DNA from: Pestalotiopsis fici W106-1
Lineage: Eukaryota > Ascomycota > Sordariomycetes > Amphisphaeriales > Sporocadaceae
NCBI RefSeq assembly: GCF_000516985.1
Contig: NW_006917093.1
Location: 1,860,001-1,924,000 of the forward strand
DNA length: 64,000 bases
Reading direction: 5' to 3'
Below, piece by piece: positions 23,314 to 34,287 of this stretch (positions are counted from its first letter, which is position 1; every line of letters starts with the position of its first letter). The notes beneath the pieces were generated by a model. The model was given only the letters and a program-made list of their open reading frames with translations, was not told where the DNA came from and did not search any database. The position numbers and the translations under genes are program-made.

Positions 23314-24686
23314 TATGGTGTACCTCTAGAGAAGAATACATTTCAAAGTCGAGTCTTTGGTCTGCGACGTTGTTTATAATGTCTTGCCAATGTGTGCACA
23401 GCCGGGGCATCTTGTGTCAAGGGGAACGGATGGTGCGGAAGTCATCCTGACCGGAGTTGACATGCTTCTCACCTGAAAATGAAATCGGATGAGCTATGAT
23501 ATCCGTCTCAGTATGATAACTACTATCAAGAGGTGGACTATAACAAAGTTGTTTGCACGGCAATTGAATGCGCCGCTGCGAGATTGCCAGGGGTAATGTT
23601 TCGCGATACACAAGTCCGGTGCACAGATATCATGAGTGGCAGGCTGTGCCGTCCGTTGTTGGGTAGTGCCCCAAGGAAGACGGATCAACTAGGTTAGGCT
23701 AGATAGCTCCAGGTGAGTGCTTGTTCAAATACGGCAAATTTCACAGAGGGAAAAGTACAAGCAAATACCGGGAGTAGCTGAGCCTGCTTCATGGTCTAGC
23801 GTTGCTAATAGCCAAACGTGAAGAAATCATATGTTCGTCTGAGCACAGAGCAGGAGATGTGGTCGCCAAGACTTTATGGTATCGGCGATCATAGCGGCGT
23901 GGTAGAAACAATAGCGCTGTGACGAAAACATCCCTGGTGAGGGTGTCCATCACAACCGGGCCTGTACTTGCGCCAATCAGCACGTTGCTGGTGTTGGAAG
24001 GACAAGGTAATATAGTAGACCCGAGTATTGGGTAGTGCAACTGACGCCAAGAAGGTGTCATTATACACAATCAGGGCGTGCGTATGTCCTGAAGATTGCT
24101 AGCATCGCAGCTCGGACCTTTGCGCCAAGCTGAGACTGGAGACTAAGAATTAAGCTTGATTCAGCACGACTTGATACACCCCAAGACAAGAGTTCGGATG
24201 ACTTCAAGGATATTCTGCTATCGCAATCATACAGTGATTTAATCTGCTATCTTTCGGCTATGATTGATTCCGAGGACCTGCAGGTTGTAAGAGTCGATCG
24301 CGATCACTCTTTTCCTGCGAGTCGTTTGCATTGCTGGTGGTTTAGTGGGTGAGAGGTTGGATTTAACAGTGTAGGGGAGACTCACACAAGTTCAGCAAGG
24401 ACAAAATGTGGGTATCTGTACTCCCTACCATTTTGATTCAATTTCCATCTTTTCTCGGAACGTTCGACACAGGAAAATATGCAATCGGCTCTAGCTTACC
24501 AATATCTGATCCCTGGCAGGCCTGGTTTCCGGTGAAAATGACTCGATCCGCACATGGCAAACGTCGATCCCCAGCCACCTCGGACGCCAATGAAAACTCT
24601 GCCGTTTTCGCCCCGCACTTGTAATATAATCTCCAATAATTCGTCCGCTATCAACAAGCGCTGAAGAGATTCAGAGCTTCGCCATT
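23314..24686. other. Intergenic region upstream of the LsdA-like gene
   Basis: Promoter side of the LsdA-like gene (which is transcribed leftwards) up to the tRNA gene. Only short frames without family resemblance are present. No repeat or regulatory site stands out. Confidence 0.5.
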
Positions 24687-24794
24687 GGTCCGTTGGCAGA
24701 ATTGGCATTGCGTCTGACTACGACCGCTCTCCTAGCAATAGGAAGTGTAATCAGTTGACATCAGGAGATTCTGGGTTCGATCCCCAGGCGGACC
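24687..24794 (+). tRNA. tRNA-Arg(ACG) with a 36-nt intron
   Basis: Exons 24687-24723 and 24760-24794 (72 nt mature before CCA). The acceptor stem GGTCCGT pairs with GCGGACC (one G-U). D stem GCAG/TTGC. The anticodon stem TCTGA pairs with TCAGG. Loop CTACGA places anticodon ACG at 24720-24722. T arm CTGGG-TTCGATC-CCCAG contains the B box GGTTCGATCCC. The intron starts one base 3' of the anticodon, the canonical place. ACG, after A34-to-inosine editing, reads CGU/CGC/CGA arginine codons. Confidence 0.93.
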
Positions 24795-24797
24795 TTC

Positions 24798-24802
24798 TTT
24801 TT
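24798..24802 (+). terminator. Pol III terminator of the tRNA
   Basis: A run of five T starts three bases after the tRNA 3' end, as expected for RNA polymerase III termination. Confidence 0.75.
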
Positions 24803-26129
24803 GCCCGTTTGCAGGCTTTGATGATTCTTTTTGTTGTTTTGCTAATCATGTTGTTCGAATATGTGTGCATCGCAGGCAATAGGCACACGTGACCCTAAAT
24901 CACCCAGTAGATTATTTTTGGCGTTCCAGCACCCAGGTCCCAGAGTGTCGGGACGGGCCTAAATTCCAGTTGACTGGCACTAGAGACTTTTTCAAACAAC
25001 AGGCAGGTGCTCTCTGACTGCTCCTTCCTTCCTGGCAAGCTTTATTTCGAAGTATATATTTTTATCACAGTAGGAAAGGCGGTGCCATTCATTCGGCCTC
25101 ATAATGAAATGCAGCAGCTGTGAGGCATGTTGTGAATCATTCTGGTGCCAACACAAACAGGCGGCGCAGCCCACTTTGCATGGAAATGAGATCCGAACAT
25201 GCCTAGCCGGGTGCTTATTAACACCTGTGCTTCTCATGTGCAGGCTTCGAAGGTGGACTTTTGACTTTTTGGCACACTGGTTTCGGATCATCCCAAGATG
25301 AGCTGAGTCCCCCTAGGAGGAGAGGCATTGGGAAGAACGCCATCGGTTTATCAGTACGCAATCAGGATCCGTGTTGGAAGGTTTGCTTAATTCTGTTGTT
25401 CACAAAATTGTCAGCTCCCTGCCCTCTGCCAAAAAAGCAAGGAAAATCTCTGGATTTATATCACAAGTCTGGCAAACTTCTCGAGTGGGCTCAGAAAGTG
25501 CGGATCCTGACACCCGAGCCTCATGAATTACCTGCTATCGCGCTGGACTGATCAAAAAATTACGAGTGTCGCACAGGATGCTGCCCAACCCAATCATGCA
25601 GAATAATGCCTCGATTGTAAGCAACGTGCATTTCGCCCCTCTATAAATGCGGATTATTTCCAAATTTGTGTGTTATTGGCAACAAGGCTCGCACTGCCCT
25701 GCAGCTCTGCTCAACATGAAGACCTGAATGGAAATGAACCGACAGGCAGCAATGTGCAAATTTCATGCAAATTGTACTCGCTTCGCCAGTTAGCCAAGAC
25801 CGAACCCTACATATCGAGATGATATGAGGGCCATTTCGACAATGATCCATGCATGACACCCAAAGGTCAGCGTTGCGATTATGCAGGATCATCGTATTCT
25901 CGGTGATATTTGTATGGCTCAATGCAGTACAACCGCCTATCCCTTTTTTTAGACGTAACGATCAACATTGCCTCAATTGCGTACCTATGTGATAGCCAGA
26001 ATATTATAAGTGAGAATATCTGCTTTCCAAAACGTTGTGTTTCAGAGTGTGTCTGGTTCCTAATGTGAAGTGTGTTTCCGCAAATCTGAAGCAGATCTAC
26101 AATCAAATCTATGCACAACTCTGGTTCAA
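24803..26129. other. Intergenic region
   Basis: About 1.3 kb between the tRNA and the membrane protein gene. Only short frames without recognisable features. It includes a 65-codon Cys-rich frame at 25104-25301 that has no signal peptide. Presumed promoter of the downstream gene at its right end. Confidence 0.5.
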
Positions 26130-28838
26130 ATGGAGATTCAATCTTATCCCGCATACATTGGGACGTGGACGAATTGGTCTCGAGGACGCATCATGGGGGC
26201 AACTCTGACATTAAAACGACAAGACGCGGATTTACTCATAGCCTTGACAGCATTCTTTGTCGCTTTTGTAGGCTCGCGCTTTTGGAGGATCATCTGTTTC
26301 GCCTTGCACAGATCCTTCTCGACAACCGATCGCCAGGACGTGCTATACCACCAGCGGCAAGCAATCCTGCGCAACTCTTCAGCACCAGAAGGTGATGTTG
26401 AGTTGCTCTTGAGGCTTTTCTGGAAGAACCGCCGGACAAGCCAAGGATGGAAATTGTTTGCCACAGCCTTATTTGCTTGCTTCTGCCTTGCTGGTTTCAT
26501 AATATCCGGCGCTTTATCCTCGCGAATCTCCACTGGTGTCGGCAACGAAGTCTTGATCAAGAGCCAGCACTGTGGTTTCTTCGCTACACCAGGACTGGCG
26601 TGGAATGCCAGCCTTGTCAAGTCAGACGCTTACCCTACCCAAATTGTCGATCAGGCTGTCAGTTACGCACAAAATTGTTACTCAAATGAAAGTATAGGAC
26701 TTGATTGCAACGTCTGGATCAAAAACCGACTTGATGCAACTGTTGACTATGCCGCAGCTTGTCCCTTTAGTGATGGCATATGTCGAACCCAGACGGCAAA
26801 CATACGCATAGACAGCGGCTATGTAAATAGCCACGACCACCTTGGAATCAATGCTCCTGCTGACGAAAGATTTCTTTTGCGAAACGTTCTTCATTGTGCC
26901 CCTCTGGTCACTTCGGGATTCACCAGCCAACAAAACACGCCGATTCGGAACTTGACCAGATATCACTATGGTTCCTGGACTTCAGCGAACGGACCTTGTG
27001 ATTATGTGAGTGCTCTATATGTGTTTGCACTGTCTTCATTTTGAATCATTTCTCGTAGAATCTAGGTATTCATACTGAGCAGGTGGGGGCTGTATTTGCT
27101 TTCAATCTATTTTTTTGCTCTGATACTCCATTTCCCAAAGCAGCTATACACAGCTAGTTCTAAAAGTCCTATAGATTTGAAACCTAATATATATGCTAAC
27201 ATACGTTTATTTCCCCCAGATTTATAGTGCCGCAGATGTTGTGTCGCAATATCAACAGTTGTTTTCTAACACTACCATGAGAACAAATTCACATTATTCC
27301 GTAAAGTAGGTTTGGCCGTTTCTCATAATAATAGAGGGTGGCAATTTTCATTCCCGGCACTAATTCTGAACATGCCAGTTGCCTGTCAGCAGCAAGGCTG
27401 AATAGCACAATGTATGATAACAATTCCGGCTTCAAACCCATCGATAACCTCGTGCGAGTAGACGCAGACGTCACCTTAATCTTTCTTTCAGGAAATAGCG
27501 TCTAGAATTTTTATCCAATATCGGGCGATTGGTACCGCACAGCAGATGATCCTGTCGACCCATATACCGGGTTCAACACTGAAGACGGTGGCTTCAAGGT
27601 CTATCTTTCTATGGAGCCGGCATCGCCCGTGGGATGTGCCAAGCAGTATCAGTTTTGTAATGCTGAATTCCCTGGAACTGAAGGGTGTGGACCTCTGACA
27701 AGCCTCCGAGAAGCCGTAGTTGGTGTTGCCCCGTTCTACAACACAACTTACGAAGAACTGAAAAGATTCTACTATATCGGAAATGCTAGTTCTGCACAGG
27801 TCGCTCGCTTTGACTACTTTACTAGCATGTTCTTTGGCACTCTCAAGTCTTTTGACGCAATGCTATCGACTCTAGGCTCGGCGGGCCTACTATCGCAGAG
27901 AACAGTCTACGAGGGCATACAATTATCATTGCCCACGAATCAATGGCAGCTTGACATGAAACACCTGTGGGATATTTCGATGGCATCTATCCAAGCTGAG
28001 GCTATCCGACATGCGTACGGACCGATCAATGGGGCTGTACCCTCGGCCTGGATAAACTTCACCGGGCCAGCACTGGGTAAACTGTGTAATAACCAGGTAT
28101 TAATACCTCTTTATCTTCGTGTTCTAGGAACTCAGCATGTGCTAACTTTTACCGCAGAAAATTCGGAGCACGGCATACGGCTCGTTTAGTCTCTTCGGTC
28201 TCTACTTTGTCTTGGTTGTGGGCATCATCATCATCCTAACTTCATATCTACTGGAGCCAGTGTCTTCCCTCCTTCACAAGAGATGGGGATACAAACAGTA
28301 CTCTCACCTTGAATGGACATCGAACTCGATATTACAGCTCCAACAAAACGCGCAAGAGGCTGTAGGCCCTGGCACCTTGACGACAGGCGTCAAAGTTGCG
28401 CCGGCAAGAAAGTCGAACGAAAGGTTGAACTGCCTCAATCCAACAGATGTCTCCCGTTCTTCTTTGCAGTTGATCAAAAGGACAGAAAGACCACGATCAA
28501 TTAGGACATCTGAGGAGCCTGAAGTTGATATATCAGATGCTTCGGCATCAAGTCTTCGCGAGACACTCAATACCATCCCAATGAGTGTTCTAGAGAGCCA
28601 AGCATATCATATCGAAGGACGTGCAAGGACTCCCTATGGCACCTTGGACTCATCCACGACTCTGGCTTCGGGGAGCAACACAGGCTCCTCCTCAATGCCG
28701 GATAGCGCCTTGGGCGAAACGAGCTCTTTTCGTTCACAGCAAATGCCAATCCAAGAGTCAGAAGCGCCACAGATTCTAGATCGTTTCGATTTTGAAAGAG
28801 AAGTCCCTCCACGGGGGTACTTTGCCAGTTATCTATAG
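26130..28838 (+). CDS. Uncharacterised multi-pass fungal membrane protein
   Basis: Exons 26130-27005, 27220-27300, 27506-28096 and 28158-28838 (742 residues, all joints phase 0). The N-terminus carries GTWTNWSRGRIMGATLTL, then a membrane span at about 34-58 (LLIALTAFFVAFVGSRFW) and another at about 108-128. A large Cys-rich, N-glycosylation-rich extracytoplasmic region follows. A third strong span lies at about 529-549, then a Ser-rich cytosolic tail. This layout and the GTWTxxSRGxxxG start are familiar from a large uncharacterised family in filamentous ascomycetes. The function is unknown. Introns 1 and 2 (214 and 205 nt) are unusually long for this window and could hide small exons. The 3' end is 67 bp from the convergent ALG9 gene. 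Confidence 0.8.
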
Positions 28839-28905
28839 AACGACGTCCAGTATATATATAGATCTCGCTAATTTACAATTCCACTCTTATCACAAATATG
28901 CAGAA

Positions 28906-30836
28906 CTACTTCTTCCTCTGCAAAAGACAATGTTCACCCCATTGTCGCCTGTATTTCTGAGGAACGAGGTTCGACTCGGGTACCCACAGCACCCGCGCGA
29001 GTAGATGCGTGTTCCCGGCATCTAGGAAAGGAACACACTTGGCGACCTCCCAGTTTTCGGTGTCCTCGATGTAATCGGGCTCATTCGGTGGTAGGGGATC
29101 CTTATTTAAAGGATAGTGTGTGTCGACCAGGAATGAACATTGCCGGATATCAGTGTACTTGCCCATATCCTCTTGGTTGAGATCATTCATACCGCTCGTT
29201 GGCAGCCAGGTACCACTCCAAAGCCCAAATCCGGTGCGTGCTTCGGAGAACTCGCCCGGCAAAAGACCTCGAAACTCGGAACGGATGAACTTGGCATGCA
29301 TATCGCGCGGTAGGAAGTAGGAACTGGGAAATCGGTACCACTCTTTTCCAAAGCATACACTGTCTCCGCGTCCACCCAGTCCCTCTTCTCCTGTAACGCC
29401 TGCACCGAGGGGCGTGTACAGCTTCAGCGGAGCCGAGTAATTCTGGTACAATCCAAGGATGCGGGCGACGCCGAGGTCAAGAGACAGGAATATAGCCGAA
29501 GTTACAATGAACAGCTTTAGTTTTGCGGGGATCTTTCCGACCAATGTCTTTGGGTCCGAGTTTCCAAACGCGTTGAGAATAATGTGCAGCGTTACGGCAG
29601 CATTGAAGCAGAGGAATGGGTAGGCAGGATACATGAAGCGCTCTTCTTTGTGTGGCTGCAAAGTAAAGATGCCCAACCACAGATAGAAAGGCGAGAGGAA
29701 GACGACAGTTCGGAGACCAGTCTGAAAACCGTATTGTCGAGACGAAAGGGCCTTTTGTACAAGGAAGAGGGGCAATGCCAGCAAAGCCAGCACAAACCAG
29801 ATGTTGAAGTTGATGGTCAGGTTGCGAAAGTAAAAGGTCCACGGCTCGGTGCCATACAGATCCGGGCCTCCGGTCGAAGAAAAGATATTGTACTTGACAA
29901 TATTCCATGCCACCATTTCCCACTTCTTGTAGAAAAAAGTGTTGACCAGGGCATCGCCAACCTATACATGTTAGCACTAATGGGTCGATAAGCTTTCCGT
30001 CAGCTGAGACATACCACCAAGAGAAAAGCAGCAGTGACGCCACGAGTGACACGCAGAAATGCCTCATAGAAGCCTTCCTTGCTGCTAACCACGGCAAACA
30101 AGGCCTCTTCAACAAGGAACGGAGCAGACAGGGCGGCGGCAAAGGGCCAGCCCAGGATTCCACCAACAGCAAACCACCAGATGCCCCAAGAAGTCTTGAG
30201 ACCTCCACGCCAGTTCATAAAGGCGGCGGCACCCAAAAGGGACATGTACATGGCAAAGCTGGACGGCAAAAAGGCCGTGGCCGAGTGGAAGTTTCCAGGG
30301 GTAATGACGGTAGCGATCAGAAAGAAGAGACCAATCCTAGAGTTCATGGTGAAGCTGATGACGCGATAGAAGAGAACCTGGCACAGGGCACAGGTAAAGG
30401 CCAGAGCATATCGTACGGCATAAAACTCGCCAACCTTTGTCGGATGAGGGAGAATTCGTCGCAGATTGCCGACAATGGCATGCAAACCAACGTAGAACCA
30501 GCTTCTGATGGCATAGTCGGGTGAATACTCCCAGGTCTGCAGACCGTAGCCATGCGAAAGGTAGTGTGTAGGCTCCCAGTAGTTGAACGTCTCGTCACAA
30601 TCTTGAATCGGAGCAAAGAGGGCGGCGATGAGGTTTGCGGCAAGAAAGATGTAAAAAGCCTTGATGGGCTCAAGCGCAAAGTGGGACGGTGCTCTAAGAG
30701 TCGGCATCAGTTAGCGACGGCTAGGTGCAGAGCAGAACAAAAGACCACAGGCGCGCATCTGTCTCACTCACTTCTTTTTGGCATGGCTAGCTGAGGGATG
30801 GACAAAGTCCTGCCTCTGCTCAATGGCGTCAGGCAT
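28906..30836 (-). CDS. alg9: ALG9-type dolichol-P-Man alpha-1,2-mannosyltransferase
   Basis: Exons 30836-30772, 30693-30015 and 29961-28906 (599 residues). It adds alpha-1,2-mannose from dolichol-P-mannose to the growing lipid-linked oligosaccharide in the ER lumen during N-glycan assembly (GT22 family). Seen directly: the first luminal loop DCDETFNYWEPTHYLSHGYG followed by TWEYSP, which is diagnostic of the ALG9/ALG12/PIG-B family and closest to ALG9; about ten hydrophobic spans; and HKEERFMYPAYPFL in the middle, the conserved H-K-E-x-R-F loop of the family. The length fits ALG9. The first exon supplies only a short cytosolic N-terminus. It converges on the membrane protein gene to the left and diverges from NAF1 to the right. 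Confidence 0.93.
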
Positions 30837-31679
30837 TGTGAAGATGTTGGCGCGCGATTGGACCGCAATGTGCAGTCGAAGCAGCTGTGGGCATCCGAGG
30901 TGTTGACAGTTTGGCAACCCCAGAGCTGAACGAGCTGTCGCGATTATTTCCAGCTCAGCCAGCTCCAGCTGTGACGTGTGGCCCAGCGGCAGGCGGCGGG
31001 GCACTGATCCCGGTATTCTATTCCAGCCCCGATAGTAGAATATAGGTATACTCTTAGACATGCACTTGGAACTCATTTCTTTTGGTTTGCAGGGGATAAA
31101 AGCGATGTATACAGGTATCATATTTCCATGTCTCACAATAATAGATTCACCATGAGAATCACACCAGAAACAACCACTGTGAACTCTTGTCGCTACATTT
31201 CCGAGTCAAGCCTATTCCTGTCATATCTATCCACAGGGCAGGATATTTCTGTACCGAGGCGGCGCCAACGCTAGCTTCCGTCCCTGCATGAATCTCTAGC
31301 AGTGGGCTGTACCCACTTAATTTTTTCTTGGGCGGCTCTAATACAAGGTAACCATTTCTGCGGTTGAAAAAAAAAATCCAGCATTTCAGAGGGCAACTTT
31401 TCTTGGAAAAGCTGTTCAACGAAAACCACTGGTGAACATCATTGCCACGGCCCCAGGACTTTTCGACTCGGGAAATATTGCAGATTTTTTAATAGATCTG
31501 CTCTGCTTCCCAGGCTGAGGCGAGATAAATTCTGGTGTCGCTGTTACCGAAAGGCAGAAAAGCACAGTCCATTCACGACCGGACCTTGTCTTCTTGGACT
31601 TGACATCTAAAGCAAGACACTCTTCATTTCATCTTTGTATTTCCATCGTTGAACACTCATTGATCCCTTGCTGCCAACC
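30837..31679. other. Divergent promoter region between ALG9 and NAF1
   Basis: An 843-bp region between two oppositely oriented start codons, so it must hold both promoters. No coding potential seen. A pyrimidine-rich stretch precedes the NAF1 start. Confidence 0.6.
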
Positions 31680-33524
31680 ATGGCATCTCCCTTTCAGATT
31701 CCTGGTCTCTCGACCTTGAATCAAGCTGAGAACAGCCAGACCCCCAAGGCTACCGAGAACACTGAGCACACCACATCTATCGCAACTACTTCAGTTCCTG
31801 TCGCGACTGGCAATGCGCCTGTTACCGCCCCTGGTGACTTGAACAATGGCGCAGAGCAGAATTCTGTCTCTGACGTGAACACCGCTCAGAACGCCCAGCA
31901 AGACATTACCTCGACTGTCAATGATGGCGCTATGGACGTCGACGGACAGTCCAATGAGGAGACTGCCGCAAAAGCTAGCGATGCTACCGAGGCTCCTGCC
32001 AGTCCTCCTTCGCTCACTGAGGGCTTGGAGGCTCTCATCGGCGGCCTTGATCCCACACCTGCACAAGCTGATTTGGCCAGCGCCCCGGCAACCCACGAGA
32101 CAGAGGCAGACCAGAACGCCGAGATGCGTGACGCTGATGCAGCCGATGGTGGTAATGAAGAGGGCGAGGGCTGGGAGGCAGACTCTTCTCCCTACGAGTC
32201 GTCTTCCGACTCGAGCAGCTCGGATGATTCCGATGATGATTCCGACGACGACAACGAGCTTCTGAAGCCTGAAGAAATGGCACGCATCCTTATGGAGGCG
32301 GCATCCGATGACGAGGGCGATGGTAAGACCAAGGGCTCTGCATCCGGTGGCCTTCGTACCAAGAACGAGATGCCCGAGGAGGTCGTTCCTAGACCCGATG
32401 TCATCATCAAGCCCGAGATGCAGCTTCACGTGCTTGGTGAGGTTGAGCACGTTGTCGACAGCGCTATCGTCATCAAAGCTTACACGTCTGGCGAGTACCA
32501 AGTTCTCGACTCTGGCTCAGTCCTTTGCACTGAGGACCGAACGGTTGTTGCAGCCCTGGCCGATCTCATTGGCAGCGTGCGTGAGCCACGATACATGGCA
32601 ATGTTCAAGGATGCAGAGGAACTCAAGACCTTCAACATTGAGGTCGGAACCAAGATTTTCTACACCATGGAGCTCTCGACTTTCGTTTTCACAGAACCCC
32701 TTAAAGGCATGAAGGGAACTGACGCTAGTAACCTGAACGACGAAGAGCTCAATGATGACGAGATGGAGTTTTCCGACGACGAGAAGGAGATTGAGTATAA
32801 GAAGGAACAGAAGGCTAAGCGCAATGCCCGTTCGAATGCTCGAGGTGGTGGCGATGGAACCCACGGTGGTCGTGGCGGTCGTGGAGGCCGACAGGATGCC
32901 ACTCCCGCTCCCGCCAATCTCAAGTACGATGATGAGGACGATGGTCCTTACCGACCCTTGACTCGTCCGGCCAACTTTGGCCAAGGCGGTGCTCCTCCTG
33001 CCTTTACCGGTGGCTCCACCAGTCACGATGGTGGTTCTCACCGTGGCGGCCGTGGTGGAAGAGGTAGAGGCCGCGGAAACAACGCCCGTGGTAACCGCGG
33101 AGGTCAGCGCCACCAAGGTGCTGGTTACTCGCAGCAGCCTCAGTCTCAGGGATATCCCTCGCAGCAGCCGCAGCAGCAGCAGCAGATGCCGTTCTGGACC
33201 CCTCCCCCGCCTCACGTTGGTGCAGCGCAGGGTTTTGTTCCGCCTCCCCCGCCTCAATTCTTCGGCGCCGCTGGCGGTCAAGCCCCTATGGCTCCGTTCA
33301 CTTGGCCTCAGCAGCCCCAGAATCTGCCTGCCAACTTTGTCCCTCCCCCGCCTCCTCAGTTTCAGCAATACGGTCAGAATGGACAGCCCGCTTTCCCTCC
33401 CGCCTTCTTCACTGCCATGCAAAATCAGGCCCAGGCCCAGGCCCAGGCTCAGTACCAAGCTGCTCAGAACGCAGGCAATCAGCAGCAGACTGGTCAGTTC
33501 CCTCCTCCCAGTGGCTCTGGTTAG
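31680..33524 (+). CDS. naf1: NAF1, H/ACA snoRNP assembly factor
   Basis: A single exon of 614 residues starting at ATG 31680 (a TTG lies 12 nt upstream in frame). NAF1 binds Cbf5/dyskerin early in H/ACA RNP assembly in the nucleus and is later replaced by Gar1. The conserved Gar1/Naf1 core lies at about 233-345, with RPDVIIKPEMQLHVLGEVEH, then VLDSGSVLC and VGTKIFY. It is preceded by a Ser/Asp/Glu-rich acidic region and followed by an RG/GGR-rich tract (about 385-480) and a Pro/Gln-rich tail with PPPPQF repeats. This order matches known NAF1 proteins. The frame stops at a TAG (33522-33524) but stays open for 117 more codons to 33875 in the same frame; see findings. Confidence 0.92.
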   Translation: MASPFQIPGLSTLNQAENSQTPKATENTEHTTSIATTSVPVATGNAPVTAPGDLNNGAEQNSVSDVNTAQNAQQDITSTVNDGAMDVDGQSNEETAAKASDATEAPASPPSLTEGLEALIGGLDPTPAQADLASAPATHETEADQNAEMRDADAADGGNEEGEGWEADSSPYESSSDSSSSDDSDDDSDDDNELLKPEEMARILMEAASDDEGDGKTKGSASGGLRTKNEMPEEVVPRPDVIIKPEMQLHVLGEVEHVVDSAIVIKAYTSGEYQVLDSGSVLCTEDRTVVAALADLIGSVREPRYMAMFKDAEELKTFNIEVGTKIFYTMELSTFVFTEPLKGMKGTDASNLNDEELNDDEMEFSDDEKEIEYKKEQKAKRNARSNARGGGDGTHGGRGGRGGRQDATPAPANLKYDDEDDGPYRPLTRPANFGQGGAPPAFTGGSTSHDGGSHRGGRGGRGRGRGNNARGNRGGQRHQGAGYSQQPQSQGYPSQQPQQQQQMPFWTPPPPHVGAAQGFVPPPPPQFFGAAGGQAPMAPFTWPQQPQNLPANFVPPPPPQFQQYGQNGQPAFPPAFFTAMQNQAQAQAQAQYQAAQNAGNQQQTGQFPPPSGSG

Positions 33525-33875
33525 GCACCCGCAACCACTCTGGGCAATGGTCACAATGTCAACACTGCCCTTACCAACCTCATGAACATGTTTGGTCATG
33601 CACGTATGCAGCAGGCTGGCATGCAGCAGATGATGTCCAACCAGATGGGCTACATGAACCCTGGAAATATGAACCAGGGCAACCTGTCTCCGGCCAACAT
33701 GATTCAGGGTCATCACAACAACATGCCCTCCGAGCCGCGCAATATCCAGGGCCATCATGGTCAGGAATTCCGCGCTCGCGAGCGTTCCGAGCCCCATGAC
33801 GCCAACAATGGAACTCGAGATGGTCTGCATCAGCAGAACCCTGTTGCTCCCGACGATGACCGTGCTTGGCCGTAA
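33525..33875 (+). other. In-frame open extension after the NAF1 stop
   Basis: In the NAF1 frame, 116 sense codons follow the TAG, ending at a TAA. The sequence is Met/Asn/Gln/His-rich (for example MQQMMSNQMGYMNPGN), like the low-complexity tails of NAF1 proteins. It ends in an acidic/basic tail. It could be the lost C-terminus of NAF1 after a CAG-to-TAG change, a readthrough extension, or an exon reached by splicing. Confidence 0.6.
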
Positions 33876-34287
33876 GGTGCCCAAGCGTCAAGCCTGCCAT
33901 TGGTTATCTCTGCGCGAACAAACTGGATGGTAATCCAGGATATGGCGAGATGTGAGCGAAAGCTTCACGATGAAGAAAGATTGCAGTCCTTTCTATTTGT
34001 CGCGCTTGATACGCGTTGGCTAAAAGACTGGATGATAAGAGGCAAGTTGGCCATCGTTTGGGATTTTCGGCAAGACTGTAGTGGACAACACGTATATACA
34101 GCACAGAATTGATGATACCTATTGAAAAGGTTACAGACTTTGTATTTCCGTTGCTCCGTGACTCTACCGTGACCAGCTCTTTCTTCCACTGAATTCGTTC
34201 AACCTTGTGCTCCGATCTAGGCGAGCGTATAATGCTATGCTGAGCCCACGATCCAGCTGTGTTCAACATGCAGCGGAACACATGCTC
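33876..34287. other. Convergent intergenic region
   Basis: 3' flanks of NAF1 and the FAD monooxygenase. No gene or repeat recognised. Confidence 0.5.

Noticed and set aside
25104..25301. Cys-rich 65-codon frame
   Set aside because: It has several Cys at the N-terminus but no signal peptide, conserved pattern or intron support, and lies in a gene-poor region.
28964..28980. GGTTCGACTCG, resembling a Pol III B box
   Set aside because: It lies inside the last exon of ALG9, and no tRNA-like fold or A box is found around it.
32517..33884. A 455-codon open frame on the minus strand opposite NAF1
   Set aside because: It is the mirror of the low-complexity NAF1 coding sequence. The translation has no domain and its composition follows from the opposite strand.
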